The translations under genes were made by a program, and so were the position numbers. From the NCBI GenBank assembly GCA_017644325.1, contig JAEPLS010000002.1:62001-126000 (forward strand): a stretch of DNA of 64,000 nucleotides, in the 5' to 3' direction. The first letter of the stretch is position 1, and each line of letters begins with the position of its first letter. This DNA is from Prochlorococcus marinus CUG1438. GTDB taxonomy: Bacteria; Cyanobacteriota; Cyanobacteriia; PCC-6307; Cyanobiaceae. Below, piece after piece: positions 19,536 through 29,212 of the stretch. A model generated the notes under the pieces. It did not search any database, was not told the DNA's origin, and saw only the letters and a program-made list of their open reading frames with translations.

Positions 19536-20246
19536 TTGGAACAAGAAAAAGATTTAACTGATTACGATATACCTATAGCTAGAAGAACTCACTTAAATAA
19601 TCCCAATTCAATAGTATTAAAAAAATTATTAATATTTTCACCATTTCTTTTCCTCTTTTTTTCTATTTTTGCTTTTCGATTAATAAGAAATATAGAAAAT
19701 GGATCCCTTGATAATCCAAATTTTCAGGCCCAAATAAATCAAGATCATAGAATTTTGGGCCATCTACCCTATTCCGAAATTCCCAATGAGAAACTAGTTG
19801 TAATTGAGCCCAATATTGAAGTTCATATTGATATGCGTGATTCTTTATTAAAGATGAGGGACGAAGCAAAAAAGGATGGGATATACTTAGTCTTCTTGAG
19901 TGGTTATAGGTCAATAAATTTGCAAAACGAAATCTTCTATTCTCTTAAATCTTCTAGAAATCAGGAAGCTGTTGAAAGAGCCAGAGTTTCAGCGCCCCCT
20001 GGATATTCTGAACATAGTACTGGTTTTGCAATTGATATTGGTGATGCTACTCAAAGAGAAACAGACTTTGAGACTGAATTCGAAAATACTGGTGCCTTTA
20101 AATGGTTAATAAAAAATGCAGCTAAATTTCACTTTAAGTTATCGTTCACCAAAGATAATAAATATATAGATTATGAACCTTGGCATTGGAGGTATGAGGG
20201 ATCAATTGAAGCTTTAAGAGTTTTTGAAAGTTCAAATAGAGAATAA
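19536..20246 (+). CDS. VanY-like D-alanyl-D-alanine carboxypeptidase (M15B), membrane anchored
   Basis: A 236-residue zinc carboxypeptidase that removes the terminal D-Ala of peptidoglycan stem peptides. A single membrane anchor sits at about residues 29-47 (LLIFSPFLFLFFSIFAFRL), so the catalytic domain should be periplasmic. Zinc motif SEHSTGFAIDIG (SxHxxGxAxD), catalytic EPWHWRYEG, and the substrate block LSGYRSINLQNEIFY are all present. The start is TTG at 19536. Codon use matches its neighbours. It is distinct from the VanX-like dipeptidase 5.5 kb upstream. Confidence 0.92.
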   Translation: MEQEKDLTDYDIPIARRTHLNNPNSIVLKKLLIFSPFLFLFFSIFAFRLIRNIENGSLDNPNFQAQINQDHRILGHLPYSEIPNEKLVVIEPNIEVHIDMRDSLLKMRDEAKKDGIYLVFLSGYRSINLQNEIFYSLKSSRNQEAVERARVSAPPGYSEHSTGFAIDIGDATQRETDFETEFENTGAFKWLIKNAAKFHFKLSFTKDNKYIDYEPWHWRYEGSIEALRVFESSNRE

Positions 20247-20356
20247 AAAATTTAAATGATTATATTTTTCAAAGTCTTTGAGAGAAAATACTCATAATAA
20301 GCATTCTTTGAGTTAGCCTTAATAGGTTCAATACAATATTTATATAAATTTTATAA

Positions 20357-22153
20357 ATGTCATCTTCGATAAAAGAAATTAGGAATGTCGCAATTATTGC
20401 CCATGTAGATCATGGGAAGACAACTCTTGTGGATGCATTATTATCTCAATCGGGAATATTTAGGGATAATGAAGTCATCCCTACATGCGTAATGGATTCA
20501 AATGATCTTGAAAGAGAAAGAGGAATTACAATACTCTCTAAAAATACTGCAGTTAATTATAAAGACACCAGAATCAATATAATAGATACTCCGGGTCACG
20601 CAGATTTTGGAGGAGAAGTAGAGAGGGTTTTGGGAATGGTTGATGGTTGTCTGCTTATCGTTGATGCAAACGAGGGGCCAATGCCTCAAACACGATTTGT
20701 TTTAAAAAAAGCTTTAGAAAAAGGGCTTAGGCCTATAGTTTTTGTAAATAAAATTGATAGACCAAGAGTAGTACCAGAAATTGCAATTGATAAGGTTCTG
20801 GATTTGTTTTTAGAATTAGGAGCCGATGATGATCAATGTGATTTTCCCTATCTTTTTGGAAGTGGCCTATCTGGGTTCGCAAAAGAAGAGATGGAATCTA
20901 ATAGTGATAATATGATGCCTCTTTTTGAAGCTATTATCAGACATGTTCCGCCTCCAGTGGGTGATGCAAATAAGCCTCTTCAACTACAAATAACTACTTT
21001 GGACTATTCTGATTTTTTAGGCAGAATTGTAATTGGAAAAATTCATAATGGAACTATAAAAAATGGTCAACAAGCTAGTTTAATTAAAGAAAATGGAAAA
21101 ACTATTAAAGGTAAGGTTGGTAAACTATTAGGATTCCAAGGATTACAAAGGATTGACATAAATGAAGCATTCGCAGGAGATATCGTTGCCGTTTCTGGTT
21201 TCGATGACGTCAATATTGGTGAGACCATAGCATGTCCCGACTCTCCACATCCACTTCCATTAATCAAAGTTGATGAACCTACTTTAAATATGACTTTTGT
21301 TGTAAACGACTCACCATTTGCAGGTAAAGAAGGGAAATTTGTTACTAGTAGACAGTTGAAAAATAGATTGGAAAGGGAACTTTTAACAAATGTAGCCCTT
21401 AGGGTCGAAGAAACTGATTCACCAGATAGGTTTTCAGTTTCAGGAAGAGGAGAATTACATTTAGGAATTTTGATTGAAACTATGCGGAGAGAAGGGTTCG
21501 AGTTCCAAATCTCTCAACCTCAAGTAATTTTTAGAAAAATTGATGATGTTGAATGTGAGCCTATAGAGACTTTGGTCCTAGATGTGCCTGAAGTGTCAGT
21601 TGGCTCTTGTATAGAGAAACTTGGATCGAGAAAGGCGGAGATGAAAAATATGCAGACAAGTGCAGATGGGAGAACTCAATTAGAATTTCTTGTCCCATCA
21701 AGAGGATTAATTGGATTTCGTGGAGAATTTGTTCGGATAACAAGAGGTGAAGGTATCATGAGTCACTCATTTTATGAATATAAACCTAAAACAGGAGATT
21801 TTGAAACCAGGAGAAATGGAGTCCTGATTGCTTTTGAGGAAGGTGTGGCAACATTTTATGCATTAAAGAATGCAGAAGATAGGGGAGTCTATTTCATTAA
21901 ACCTGGAGTTAAAGTTTATAAGGGAATGATAATTGGAGAGAATAATCGACCCCAAGATCTTGAGTTAAATATATGTAAAACTAAGCAATTGACTAACATG
22001 AGGTCTGCAGGGGCAGAAGAACTTGATACTTTGCAGTCACCTGTTGATATTACTCTTGAAAGAGCACTCGAATATATTGGTCCAGATGAAATGCTAGAGG
22101 TAACACCGGATTCAATAAGAATGAGAAAAATAAATAAAAAGAAAAAAAATTAA
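20357..22153 (+). CDS. typA: Translational GTPase TypA/BipA
   Basis: Ribosome-binding GTPase linked to stress adaptation and 50S assembly. It has 598 residues. G1 is AHVDHGKTTLVDALL, G2 lies in ERERGITILSKNTAV, G3 is DTPGHADFGGEVERVL, G4 is NKIDRP and G5 is GSGLSG. EF-G-like domains III and V and the BipA-specific C-terminal domain (KPKTGDFETRRNGVLIAFEEG, TLQSPVDITLERALEYI) complete it. It ends in a poly-lysine tail. DUF309 follows 11 bases after the stop. Confidence 0.97.
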   Translation: MSSSIKEIRNVAIIAHVDHGKTTLVDALLSQSGIFRDNEVIPTCVMDSNDLERERGITILSKNTAVNYKDTRINIIDTPGHADFGGEVERVLGMVDGCLLIVDANEGPMPQTRFVLKKALEKGLRPIVFVNKIDRPRVVPEIAIDKVLDLFLELGADDDQCDFPYLFGSGLSGFAKEEMESNSDNMMPLFEAIIRHVPPPVGDANKPLQLQITTLDYSDFLGRIVIGKIHNGTIKNGQQASLIKENGKTIKGKVGKLLGFQGLQRIDINEAFAGDIVAVSGFDDVNIGETIACPDSPHPLPLIKVDEPTLNMTFVVNDSPFAGKEGKFVTSRQLKNRLERELLTNVALRVEETDSPDRFSVSGRGELHLGILIETMRREGFEFQISQPQVIFRKIDDVECEPIETLVLDVPEVSVGSCIEKLGSRKAEMKNMQTSADGRTQLEFLVPSRGLIGFRGEFVRITRGEGIMSHSFYEYKPKTGDFETRRNGVLIAFEEGVATFYALKNAEDRGVYFIKPGVKVYKGMIIGENNRPQDLELNICKTKQLTNMRSAGAEELDTLQSPVDITLERALEYIGPDEMLEVTPDSIRMRKINKKKKN

Positions 22154-22164
22154 TAATTAGTTTT

Positions 22165-22533
22165 ATGCACGAAGAAAGTACAAAAAGTTTTAAAGACTCC
22201 CTTTTCACAGCTTTAAATCTTTTTAACAATCAAGAATGGTATGAGGCTCATGATGCTTTTGAAGAAATTTGGAATTCGGTTGATGGTGATGAAAGACAAG
22301 TCATCCAGGGAATTTTACAAGTATCTGTTTCTCAGTTTCACTTGACTAAGGGTAATTTAAATGGAGCTACTATTTTGCTTGGAGAGGGTTTAGGTAGAAT
22401 AAAAACAAGAACCAAGATTAATTTAGGAATTGATCTTGAATCCTTCTGCCAATGTTTAGAAGATTTATTGAGGAAATTACAGAATAAAGAGCTACTAAAT
22501 GAGAACGATAAGCCTTTTTTGAGACCTCTTTGA
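22165..22533 (+). CDS. DUF309 domain protein
   Basis: A 122-residue all-helical protein with the DUF309 signature: EWYEAHDAFEEIWNSVDGDERQVIQGILQ and later GNLNGATILLGEGLGRI. The conserved acidic and His residues (EAHDAFEEIW) recall a TPR-like/metal-coordinating helical bundle; no activity is known to me. It lies in a likely operon after typA and before lptB. Its stop TGA overlaps the ATG of a 32-codon frame leading to lptB. Confidence 0.85.
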   Translation: MHEESTKSFKDSLFTALNLFNNQEWYEAHDAFEEIWNSVDGDERQVIQGILQVSVSQFHLTKGNLNGATILLGEGLGRIKTRTKINLGIDLESFCQCLEDLLRKLQNKELLNENDKPFLRPL

Positions 22534-22631
22534 TGAATATGAATATTTTTTTTTCTCCAATTAAATTATTAATTCTTGATTCATTTTTTTTAAAAGAAAA
22601 AAAGAAAACCAAACGATCTCAAGAAAAATGA
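22533..22631 (+). CDS. Tiny ORF coupling DUF309 to lptB (possible remnant)
   Basis: A 32-residue frame, MNMNIFFSPIKLLILDSFFL then a Lys/Arg-rich tail, exactly bridges the gap. Its ATG overlaps the DUF309 stop (TGATG) and its TGA overlaps the lptB ATG (ATGA). It may be a translated coupling peptide or a decayed gene. The hydrophobic-then-basic pattern fits a tiny membrane peptide, but DNA this AT-rich makes such frames by chance. Confidence 0.25.
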   Translation: MNMNIFFSPIKLLILDSFFLKEKKKTKRSQEK

Positions 22632-23356
22632 ACCTAAGAATTCATAATGTATCTCTTTCAATTAAAGGAAGATTAATCGTAAATAATGTTTCTATAACTG
22701 TAAATCCAGGGGAAGTTGTAGGTTTGATGGGACCAAATGGTGCAGGGAAAACTACAACTTTTAATCTTGCAGTTGGGAATATAAAACCTGATAGAGGTGA
22801 AATTTTAATGAATGGTAAAAATATAACCAATCTTCCTCTCCCAATTAGATCAAGACTTGGGTTGGGATATTTAACTCAGGAAGCGAGTATATTTAGAGAC
22901 CTCACAGTTAAGGACAATATAGATTTGGCTTTGCAGAATTCTTCTTATAGTAGAGCAGCAATTAGAAACAGAAGAGAACAATTAATTAATGAATTTAATT
23001 TGAATAATTTTGTAGATAATTTTGGTTATCAACTTTCAGGTGGTGAGAGGAGGAGATGTGAAATAGCTAGGGCTCTTACTGTAGGCAGAAAAGGACCTAA
23101 ATATTTGTTGTTAGACGAACCGTTTGCAGGAATTGATCCTCTAGCTGTAAATGATTTAAAGAAACTAATTCTTAAATTAAGTAGTGACGGGGTAGGTATT
23201 CTTATTACTGACCATAATGTAAGGGAAACACTTTTAATTACAAACAAATCATATGTATTAAGTGAAGGAAAAATTTTAGCTGAGGGATCATCAATTGAGT
23301 TAGCTGATAATCCCATAGTCAAAAAGTATTATCTAGGTCGTAATTTCAAACTTTGA
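22628..23356 (+). CDS. lptB: LptB-like lipopolysaccharide export ATPase
   Basis: ATPase of the LptB2FG machine that extracts LPS from the inner membrane. It has 242 residues. Walker A is GPNGAGKTTTFN, the signature LSGGERRRCEIARAL is LptB-typical, Walker B is LLLDEPFAGIDP and the H-loop is ITDHNVRETL. The compact branched-chain-transporter-like subtype (no extra domains) fits LptB. Partner permeases (lptF/G) and the OstA-like lptA are not adjacent here. The ATG overlaps the stop of the preceding tiny frame. Confidence 0.88.
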   Translation: MNLRIHNVSLSIKGRLIVNNVSITVNPGEVVGLMGPNGAGKTTTFNLAVGNIKPDRGEILMNGKNITNLPLPIRSRLGLGYLTQEASIFRDLTVKDNIDLALQNSSYSRAAIRNRREQLINEFNLNNFVDNFGYQLSGGERRRCEIARALTVGRKGPKYLLLDEPFAGIDPLAVNDLKKLILKLSSDGVGILITDHNVRETLLITNKSYVLSEGKILAEGSSIELADNPIVKKYYLGRNFKL

Positions 23357-23466
23357 AATCCTTTTGTAAAATAAATTAAAACTTTATTATTAAAAATTTT
23401 CTCACAAAGGAATGATTTAAATTATTATTTGGTTGTTATTGAAAATAAAAACGTATAAATTCTTGG

Positions 23467-24396
23467 ATGATATTAAATAAACTTCTTGAAAATTTAATTT
23501 ATGATCCAGTTTCGGTCTTAGGTCTTTTAGTATTTTATTTTTTATTAATTAATTTACCAATTTCTTTAAGTGCAGTTTTCAAAAAAAAGTCTTCATTAAC
23601 GGTGAGACTTCTAACGATTCTAGTAAATTTACTTATATCATTTCAATTACTTTTTAGGTGGTCAATTTCTGGACACTTTCCTATTAGCAATTTGTATGAA
23701 TCTCTTTATTTCCTTACTTGGGGGATCACAATGGGACAATTATTTATTGAAAGGGAATACCAATCTCCAATAATCCCCTCAATTGCAATATCTATTGAGT
23801 TACTGACTGTGGCATTTGCTTGTTTTGTTTTGCCCGAGGATTTGAAATTATCATCTAATTTGGTTCCAGCTTTAAGATCTAGTTGGTTGGTAATGCATGT
23901 TAGCGTTGTAATGCTTAGTTATGCAGCATTAATAATAGGTTCTTTACTTTCGGTTCCTGTTTTGTTCATTGATAAGGATAAGCCCCTTCAAATAAGAAGT
24001 AGTTCTACAGGTATTGGTGGTTTTAAAATTTCTAATAACTATTCTTTAAGTAATTTAGTTGAACCTATTGAATTTTCTCATTCAGAGGAATTAGATACAT
24101 TAAGTTATCGTTATATATTAATAGGTTTTGTTCTTTTGACTCTCGGTTTAATTTCAGGTGCGGTCTGGGCTAACGAGGCATGGGGCACATGGTGGAGTTG
24201 GGACCCAAAAGAAACATGGGCATTTATTTCTTGGTTGTTTTATGCAGCTTATCTGCATATGAGAATAAGTAAAGGTTGGCAAGGACGTAAACCAGCATTA
24301 TTAGCATCTATAGGTTTTTTAGTGGTCTTAATATGTTATTTAGGAGTTAATTTCTTAGGAATAGGTTTACATAGTTATGGCTGGATATTTGGGTGA
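23467..24396 (+). CDS. ccsA: Cytochrome c biogenesis protein CcsA
   Basis: System II heme-handling membrane protein that, with CcsB, delivers heme to apocytochromes c (f, c6) on the lumen side. It has 309 residues and about eight helices. The heme-binding tryptophan-rich WWD motif is [20 protein letters not shown]. Conserved histidines are seen in [18 protein letters not shown] and GLHSYGW. The length equals the chloroplast CcsA class (called ResC elsewhere). It is convergent with rpe, 21 bases apart. Confidence 0.93.
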   Translation: MILNKLLENLIYDPVSVLGLLVFYFLLINLPISLSAVFKKKSSLTVRLLTILVNLLISFQLLFRWSISGHFPISNLYESLYFLTWGITMGQLFIEREYQSPIIPSIAISIELLTVAFACFVLPEDLKLSSNLVPALRSSWLVMHVSVVMLSYAALIIGSLLSVPVLFIDKDKPLQIRSSSTGIGGFKISNNYSLSNLVEPIEFSHSEELDTLSYRYILIGFVLLTLGLISGAVWANEAWGTWWSWDPKETWAFISWLFYAAYLHMRISKGWQGRKPALLASIGFLVVLICYLGVNFLGIGLHSYGWIFG

Positions 24397-24417
24397 TTTG
24401 ATAATCGTTAGTGATGT

Positions 24418-25176
24418 TTATTTGGGTTCTGAAAGAACGATACCTTTTTGAGCCTCTTGCGCAACTTTTCTCAAGTCATCACATCCCTCTTTTAATGTTT
24501 GGTAAGCAAACATTCCACTCCCTGCAATAAAACAATTAGCACCAGCATCGGCACATTGTGAAATAGTCCAATTCGCTTTTATTCCCCCATCAACCTCAAT
24601 GTCGACATTTAAGTTTTTTTCGATAATAAAGTTTCTTATTTCTCTTATTTTATTAAGCATTGTTGGTATATAAGCCTGTCCACCAAAGCCGGGATTAACT
24701 GTCATAACCAGTACATGATCAACCATATCCATAATGTTTTTAATCATTTCAAAAGGAGTATGAGGGTTTAATGCAACAGATGGAGACCCTCCTAGGTCTC
24801 TTATTTTTCCAAGAACTCTATGTAAATGAATATTTGCTTCGGCATGAGCTATTACAACTCCTGGTTCACCATTTGCTCCTTTTGTAGCGTTTACATAAGA
24901 TTCAAGCATAGTTTCACAATTGTATTGGCTAACCATTAATTGAGTTTCAAAAGGGACATTGCAATATTTCCTACATGCAGAAATCATTTCAGGGCCAAAT
25001 GTAAGATTTGGAACGAAATTTCCATCCATTACATCAAATTGAATTCTATCTACCCCAGCTTCTTCTAGCTCTTTCACACATGCACCCATATTTGCCCAAT
25101 CTGCTGGTAATACTGAAGGAATTATTTGAATTGGTCTGTTAACACCAACTAATTTTGTTTGATCTAACTCGGTCAT
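24418..25176 (-). CDS. rpe: Ribulose-phosphate 3-epimerase
   Basis: Interconverts ribulose-5-P and xylulose-5-P in the Calvin and pentose phosphate pathways. It is a 252-residue TIM barrel. The signatures are QIIPSVLPADWANMG, IQFDVMDGNFVPNLTFGP, MTVNPGFGGQAYIP and VDGGIKANWTIS. It has the metal ligands H/D expected of the family (DVMDG, and VDGG). It is divergent from glpX over about 185 bp, so two Calvin-cycle genes may share control. Confidence 0.97.
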   Translation of the reverse strand: MTELDQTKLVGVNRPIQIIPSVLPADWANMGACVKELEEAGVDRIQFDVMDGNFVPNLTFGPEMISACRKYCNVPFETQLMVSQYNCETMLESYVNATKGANGEPGVVIAHAEANIHLHRVLGKIRDLGGSPSVALNPHTPFEMIKNIMDMVDHVLVMTVNPGFGGQAYIPTMLNKIREIRNFIIEKNLNVDIEVDGGIKANWTISQCADAGANCFIAGSGMFAYQTLKEGCDDLRKVAQEAQKGIVLSEPK

Positions 25177-25361
25177 TTTATTTTTAAATATTTAATAAAG
25201 ATACTATATTTAGTTGTTTATTCCTAATTTCAAGTCACGGCCTGATAAAGTAACAGCTGTAAAGAGTTAAAAAAAGCTTTTTAGCATAATATTTCTCATA
25301 AAAATGATGTTTTTTGTGAGATCATACTCAAAACCTATTAGAAAATCCTCAAAATTTAATT

Positions 25362-26363
25362 GTGAATCAAACATTAATTCAAGAAATTCTCGAAGTTGTA
25401 GAGCAAGCTGCAATTGCCTCAGCAAAACTAACAGGACTAGGTCAAAAAGATGAAGCTGATGCTGCGGCCGTCGAAGCAATGAGATTGCGAATGGGCAAAA
25501 TTGAAATGAAAGGCAAAATAGTTATTGGAGAAGGTGAAAGAGATGAAGCACCTATGCTTTACATAGGAGAAGAAGTAGGTAGTGGAAGTGGTCCAGGGGT
25601 TGACTTTGCTGTAGATCCTTGTGAAGGAACTAATCTTTGTGCTAATAATCAAAGAGGATCTATGGCGGTTTTAGCCGCCTCAGATACTGGCGGTCTTTTT
25701 AACGCACCTGATTTTTATATGAACAAATTAGCGGCTCCTCCCGCTGCTAAAGGAAAAGTAGATATTAGAAATTCAGCTACTGAAAACTTGAAGATTCTAA
25801 GTGATTGCTTGAATCTTTCCATTGATGAGCTTACTGTTGTTGTAATGGATAGAACCAGACATAAAGATTTAATTAAAGAGATTCGAGGATGTGGAGCAAA
25901 AGTACAACCAATTTCTGATGGAGATGTTCAGGCTGCCATTGCATGCGGTTTTGCGGGGACTGGGACACATTGCTTGATGGGTATTGGTGCGGCTCCAGAA
26001 GGTGTTATTTCTGCTGCTGCAATGAGGGCTCTTGGTGGACACTTTCAAGGACAACTAGTTTATGATCCAGCAATCGCTCAAACTTCTGAGTGGGCTGATT
26101 ACACAAAAGAAGGAAATATAAATCGTCTAAATGAAATGGGAATAACCGATATAGATAAGATTTATGAAGCTAATGAATTGGCATCAGGAGAAAATGTTGT
26201 TTTTGCTGGTAGTGGAATAACTGATGGATTATTATTTAACGGTGTTAAATTTGAAAGGGATTGTGTTAGAACAAGCAGTCTAGTAATAAGTACATTAGAT
26301 AGTACTGCAAGATTTACAAATACTGTCCATATAAAAGATGGTGCTAAGAGTATCAGCCTTTAA
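25362..26363 (+). CDS. glpX: Class II fructose-1,6-/sedoheptulose-1,7-bisphosphatase
   Basis: Bifunctional cyanobacterial F/SBPase of the Calvin cycle, 333 residues. The GlpX-type metal site is seen in [20 protein letters not shown] and [14 protein letters not shown], and the substrate region in [18 protein letters not shown]-terminal [15 protein letters not shown] is typical. The start is GTG at 25362 ([10 protein letters not shown]). It is transcribed toward hemA with an 18-base gap, so the two may share a transcript. Confidence 0.96.
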   Translation: MNQTLIQEILEVVEQAAIASAKLTGLGQKDEADAAAVEAMRLRMGKIEMKGKIVIGEGERDEAPMLYIGEEVGSGSGPGVDFAVDPCEGTNLCANNQRGSMAVLAASDTGGLFNAPDFYMNKLAAPPAAKGKVDIRNSATENLKILSDCLNLSIDELTVVVMDRTRHKDLIKEIRGCGAKVQPISDGDVQAAIACGFAGTGTHCLMGIGAAPEGVISAAAMRALGGHFQGQLVYDPAIAQTSEWADYTKEGNINRLNEMGITDIDKIYEANELASGENVVFAGSGITDGLLFNGVKFERDCVRTSSLVISTLDSTARFTNTVHIKDGAKSISL

Positions 26364-26381
26364 AAATTCACTTTTAATTTT

Positions 26382-27692
26382 ATGCATATCGTTGTCGTCG
26401 GACTAAGTCATCGCACGGCACCCGTTGAAGTGCGTGAGAAGTTAAGTATTCCTGACCAATCCATAACACAATCATTGGAAGCATTAAAAGCTTTTTCTGA
26501 TGTTTTAGAGGTTTCAATTTTAAGTACTTGTAATAGGTTAGAAATATATGCGCTAGTAAAAGATAAAAATACTGGTATTTCATCAATTAAAGAATTTATA
26601 TCAGAATATTCCGGAATTATTTTTGAAGATTTAAATCCTCATCTTTTTTGCTTTAGACAAGAAGATGCAGTTTTGCATTTAATGAAAGTTTCTGCAGGAC
26701 TAGATAGTCTCGTTTTAGGCGAAGGTCAAATCCTTTCTCAGGTAAAAAAAATGATGAGATTAGGTCAAGAGAATCAATCTACTGGGCCTATTCTTAATAG
26801 ACTGTTAACCCAATCTGTTAGTACAGGTAAAAAAGTTAGATCTGAAACAAATTTAGGCACTGGAGCTGTATCAATCAGTTCAGCAGCGGTAGAACTCGCT
26901 CAATTAAAAATTGGACAAGAAAAGGGTGTTGATACTCTTGTGAGTTTGGAATCAGAGAAAGTTCTTGTAGTTGGCGCTGGACGAATGAGTAGGCTTTTAA
27001 TTACTCATCTGAAATCAAAAGGATGTCATAAACTTATCCTAGTTAATAGAAATATTGATAGAGCATCAAATCTTGCTGCTGATTTCCCAGACATAGAAAT
27101 TGTTTGTAAAGGTTTAAAAGAATTAGATAACAATATATCAATATCTACTCTTGTTTTCACTAGTACAGCCTCAGAAGAACCAATAATTGATCTTGCTAGA
27201 ATTGAAAAATTAAATTTAAGTAATAAACTTAAATTTATTGATATTGGCGTACCAAGGAATATATCTAATGATGTTAAACAACATCAATCTGTAAAATCAT
27301 TTGATGTTGATGACCTTCAAGAGGTCGTTTCAAGAAATCAAGAATTTAGACAGAAAATAGCAAAGGAAGCCGAATTATTAGTAGAAGAAGAAAGAATCAT
27401 TTTTTTAGAATGGTGGGCAAGTTTAGAGGCAGTTCCAGTAATTAATAAACTTAGATCAGATTTGGAGTTAATTAGAAAAGAGGAATTACAAAAAGCTCTT
27501 AGTAGGATGGGACCAGATTTTTCTGCTAGAGAGAGAAAAGTTGTAGAAGCTCTAACTAAAGGAATCATCAATAAAATACTTCACACACCTGTTACTAAGT
27601 TGAGAAGCCCTCAATCAAGAGAAGAAAGACAAGCTTCTTTAAAAATCGTTGAAAAATTGTTTTCTTTGGTTGATGAAGATAAAAATAGTTAA
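26382..27692 (+). CDS. hemA: Glutamyl-tRNA reductase
   Basis: First committed step of tetrapyrrole synthesis: reduces Glu-tRNA to glutamate-1-semialdehyde with NADPH. It has 436 residues. The N-terminal LSHRTAPVEVREKLS, catalytic cysteine in LSTCNRLEIYA, and SAGLDSLVLGEGQILSQVK are diagnostic. The NADPH Rossmann motif is VVGAGRMSRLL, and the C-terminal helical dimerisation domain follows. Being directly downstream of glpX places heme/chlorophyll entry beside carbon fixation genes. Confidence 0.97.
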   Translation: MHIVVVGLSHRTAPVEVREKLSIPDQSITQSLEALKAFSDVLEVSILSTCNRLEIYALVKDKNTGISSIKEFISEYSGIIFEDLNPHLFCFRQEDAVLHLMKVSAGLDSLVLGEGQILSQVKKMMRLGQENQSTGPILNRLLTQSVSTGKKVRSETNLGTGAVSISSAAVELAQLKIGQEKGVDTLVSLESEKVLVVGAGRMSRLLITHLKSKGCHKLILVNRNIDRASNLAADFPDIEIVCKGLKELDNNISISTLVFTSTASEEPIIDLARIEKLNLSNKLKFIDIGVPRNISNDVKQHQSVKSFDVDDLQEVVSRNQEFRQKIAKEAELLVEEERIIFLEWWASLEAVPVINKLRSDLELIRKEELQKALSRMGPDFSARERKVVEALTKGIINKILHTPVTKLRSPQSREERQASLKIVEKLFSLVDEDKNS

Positions 27693-27821
27693 TATTGTCC
27701 ACTTATATTAAGTTTTTATATTGATTTATCGAAATACCTTCGTAAACTGACCATTCCTATTTCTAAATTTGCCCATAATCAGTTACTTTAAATAGTTGTA
27801 TCTCTACCTCCATTAGATTGA

Positions 27822-29117
27822 ATGAAGCGTGTGTTGGCCATCATCCTCGGAGGAGGAAAAGGTTCTAGACTTTACCCTCTAACAAAAATGAGGGCTAAAC
27901 CTGCTGTTCCATTGGCAGGAAAGTATCGTTTAATAGATATTCCAATTAGTAACTGTATTAATTCAGGCATAGAAAAAATGTACGTATTGACTCAGTTCAA
28001 TAGTGCATCTCTAAATAGACATATAGGAAGAACGTATAATTTAAATGGCCCTTTTGGTCAAGGATTTGTGGAGGTTTTAGCCGCGCAACAGACTCCTGAC
28101 AGCCCGAAGTGGTTCGAAGGTACTGCTGATGCTGTAAGAAAATACCAATGGTTATTTCAAGAATGGGATGTTGATGAGTATTTAATATTGTCTGGTGATC
28201 AATTGTATAGGATGGATTACAGTTTATTTGTTCAGCATCATAGAGATAACGGAGCGGATTTAACTGTTGCAGCATTACCTGTTGATGAAGCTCAAGCAGA
28301 AGGTTTTGGCCTAATGAGAACAGATGATTTAGGGAATATTAAAGAATTCAGTGAAAAGCCTACTGGAGAGAAGCTGAAGGCAATGGCAGTGGACACCTCA
28401 AAATTTGGATTGACAAAGGAATCGGCTGCAGAAAAACCATATCTTGCCTCAATGGGGATTTACGTTTTTAGTAGAAATACTCTTTTTGATCTTTTAAACA
28501 AATTTCCAAATTATACAGATTTTGGTAAAGACATAATTCCTGAAGCTCTAAAAAGGGGGGATACTCTTAAGAGTTATGTCTTCGATGATTATTGGGAAGA
28601 TATTGGAACGATTGGAGCTTTCTTTGAATCAAACTTGGCATTAACAGAGCAACCAAAACCTCCATTCAGTTTTTATGATGAAAAATTTCCAATTTATACA
28701 AGACCTAGATTTCTTCCTCCTTCTAAACTAGTAGATGCTCAGATTACTAATTCAATAGTCTGTGAAGGTACAATCTTGAAGTCATGTAGTATTTTACATT
28801 GTGTTTTAGGTGTAAGAAGTAGAATTGAAAGTGATTCTGTTCTTGAAGATACTTTGGTAATGGGTGCAGATTTCTTTGAATCGCCTGAAGAGAGGATTGA
28901 ATTAAGAAAAGGAGGTGGAACACCCCTTGGAGTAGGTGAAGGAACTACTGTAAAAAGAGCAATACTTGATAAGAATACGAGGATTGGTGATAATGTTGTG
29001 ATAATTAATAAAGATCGAGTAGAAGAAGCAGATAAGCCAGAATTAGGCTTCTATATAAGAAACGGGATTGTCGTAGTAGTTAAAAATGCAACTATTGCAA
29101 ACGGAACTGTTATTTAA
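27822..29117 (+). CDS. glgC: Glucose-1-phosphate adenylyltransferase
   Basis: Makes ADP-glucose for glycogen and is the control step of carbon storage. It has 431 residues. The nucleotidyltransferase start [31 protein letters not shown], the [10 protein letters not shown] motif, [11 protein letters not shown] (metal Asp) and the left-handed beta-helix C-terminus ([18 protein letters not shown]) are all there. Lys residues near both ends (RAKPAV; the GIVVVVKNA region) fit 3-PGA-activated cyanobacterial enzymes. The gene stands alone with a 129-bp upstream gap. Confidence 0.98.
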   Translation: MKRVLAIILGGGKGSRLYPLTKMRAKPAVPLAGKYRLIDIPISNCINSGIEKMYVLTQFNSASLNRHIGRTYNLNGPFGQGFVEVLAAQQTPDSPKWFEGTADAVRKYQWLFQEWDVDEYLILSGDQLYRMDYSLFVQHHRDNGADLTVAALPVDEAQAEGFGLMRTDDLGNIKEFSEKPTGEKLKAMAVDTSKFGLTKESAAEKPYLASMGIYVFSRNTLFDLLNKFPNYTDFGKDIIPEALKRGDTLKSYVFDDYWEDIGTIGAFFESNLALTEQPKPPFSFYDEKFPIYTRPRFLPPSKLVDAQITNSIVCEGTILKSCSILHCVLGVRSRIESDSVLEDTLVMGADFFESPEERIELRKGGGTPLGVGEGTTVKRAILDKNTRIGDNVVIINKDRVEEADKPELGFYIRNGIVVVVKNATIANGTVI

Positions 29118-29212
29118 ATCTTTTCGATCATTTTTCGCTGACATAAGTTCTTTTTTTGAGCAATTTTGTTGAGTTAAAGGCACACTATATTTATTGAGTT
29201 TTTTAATTTTTT

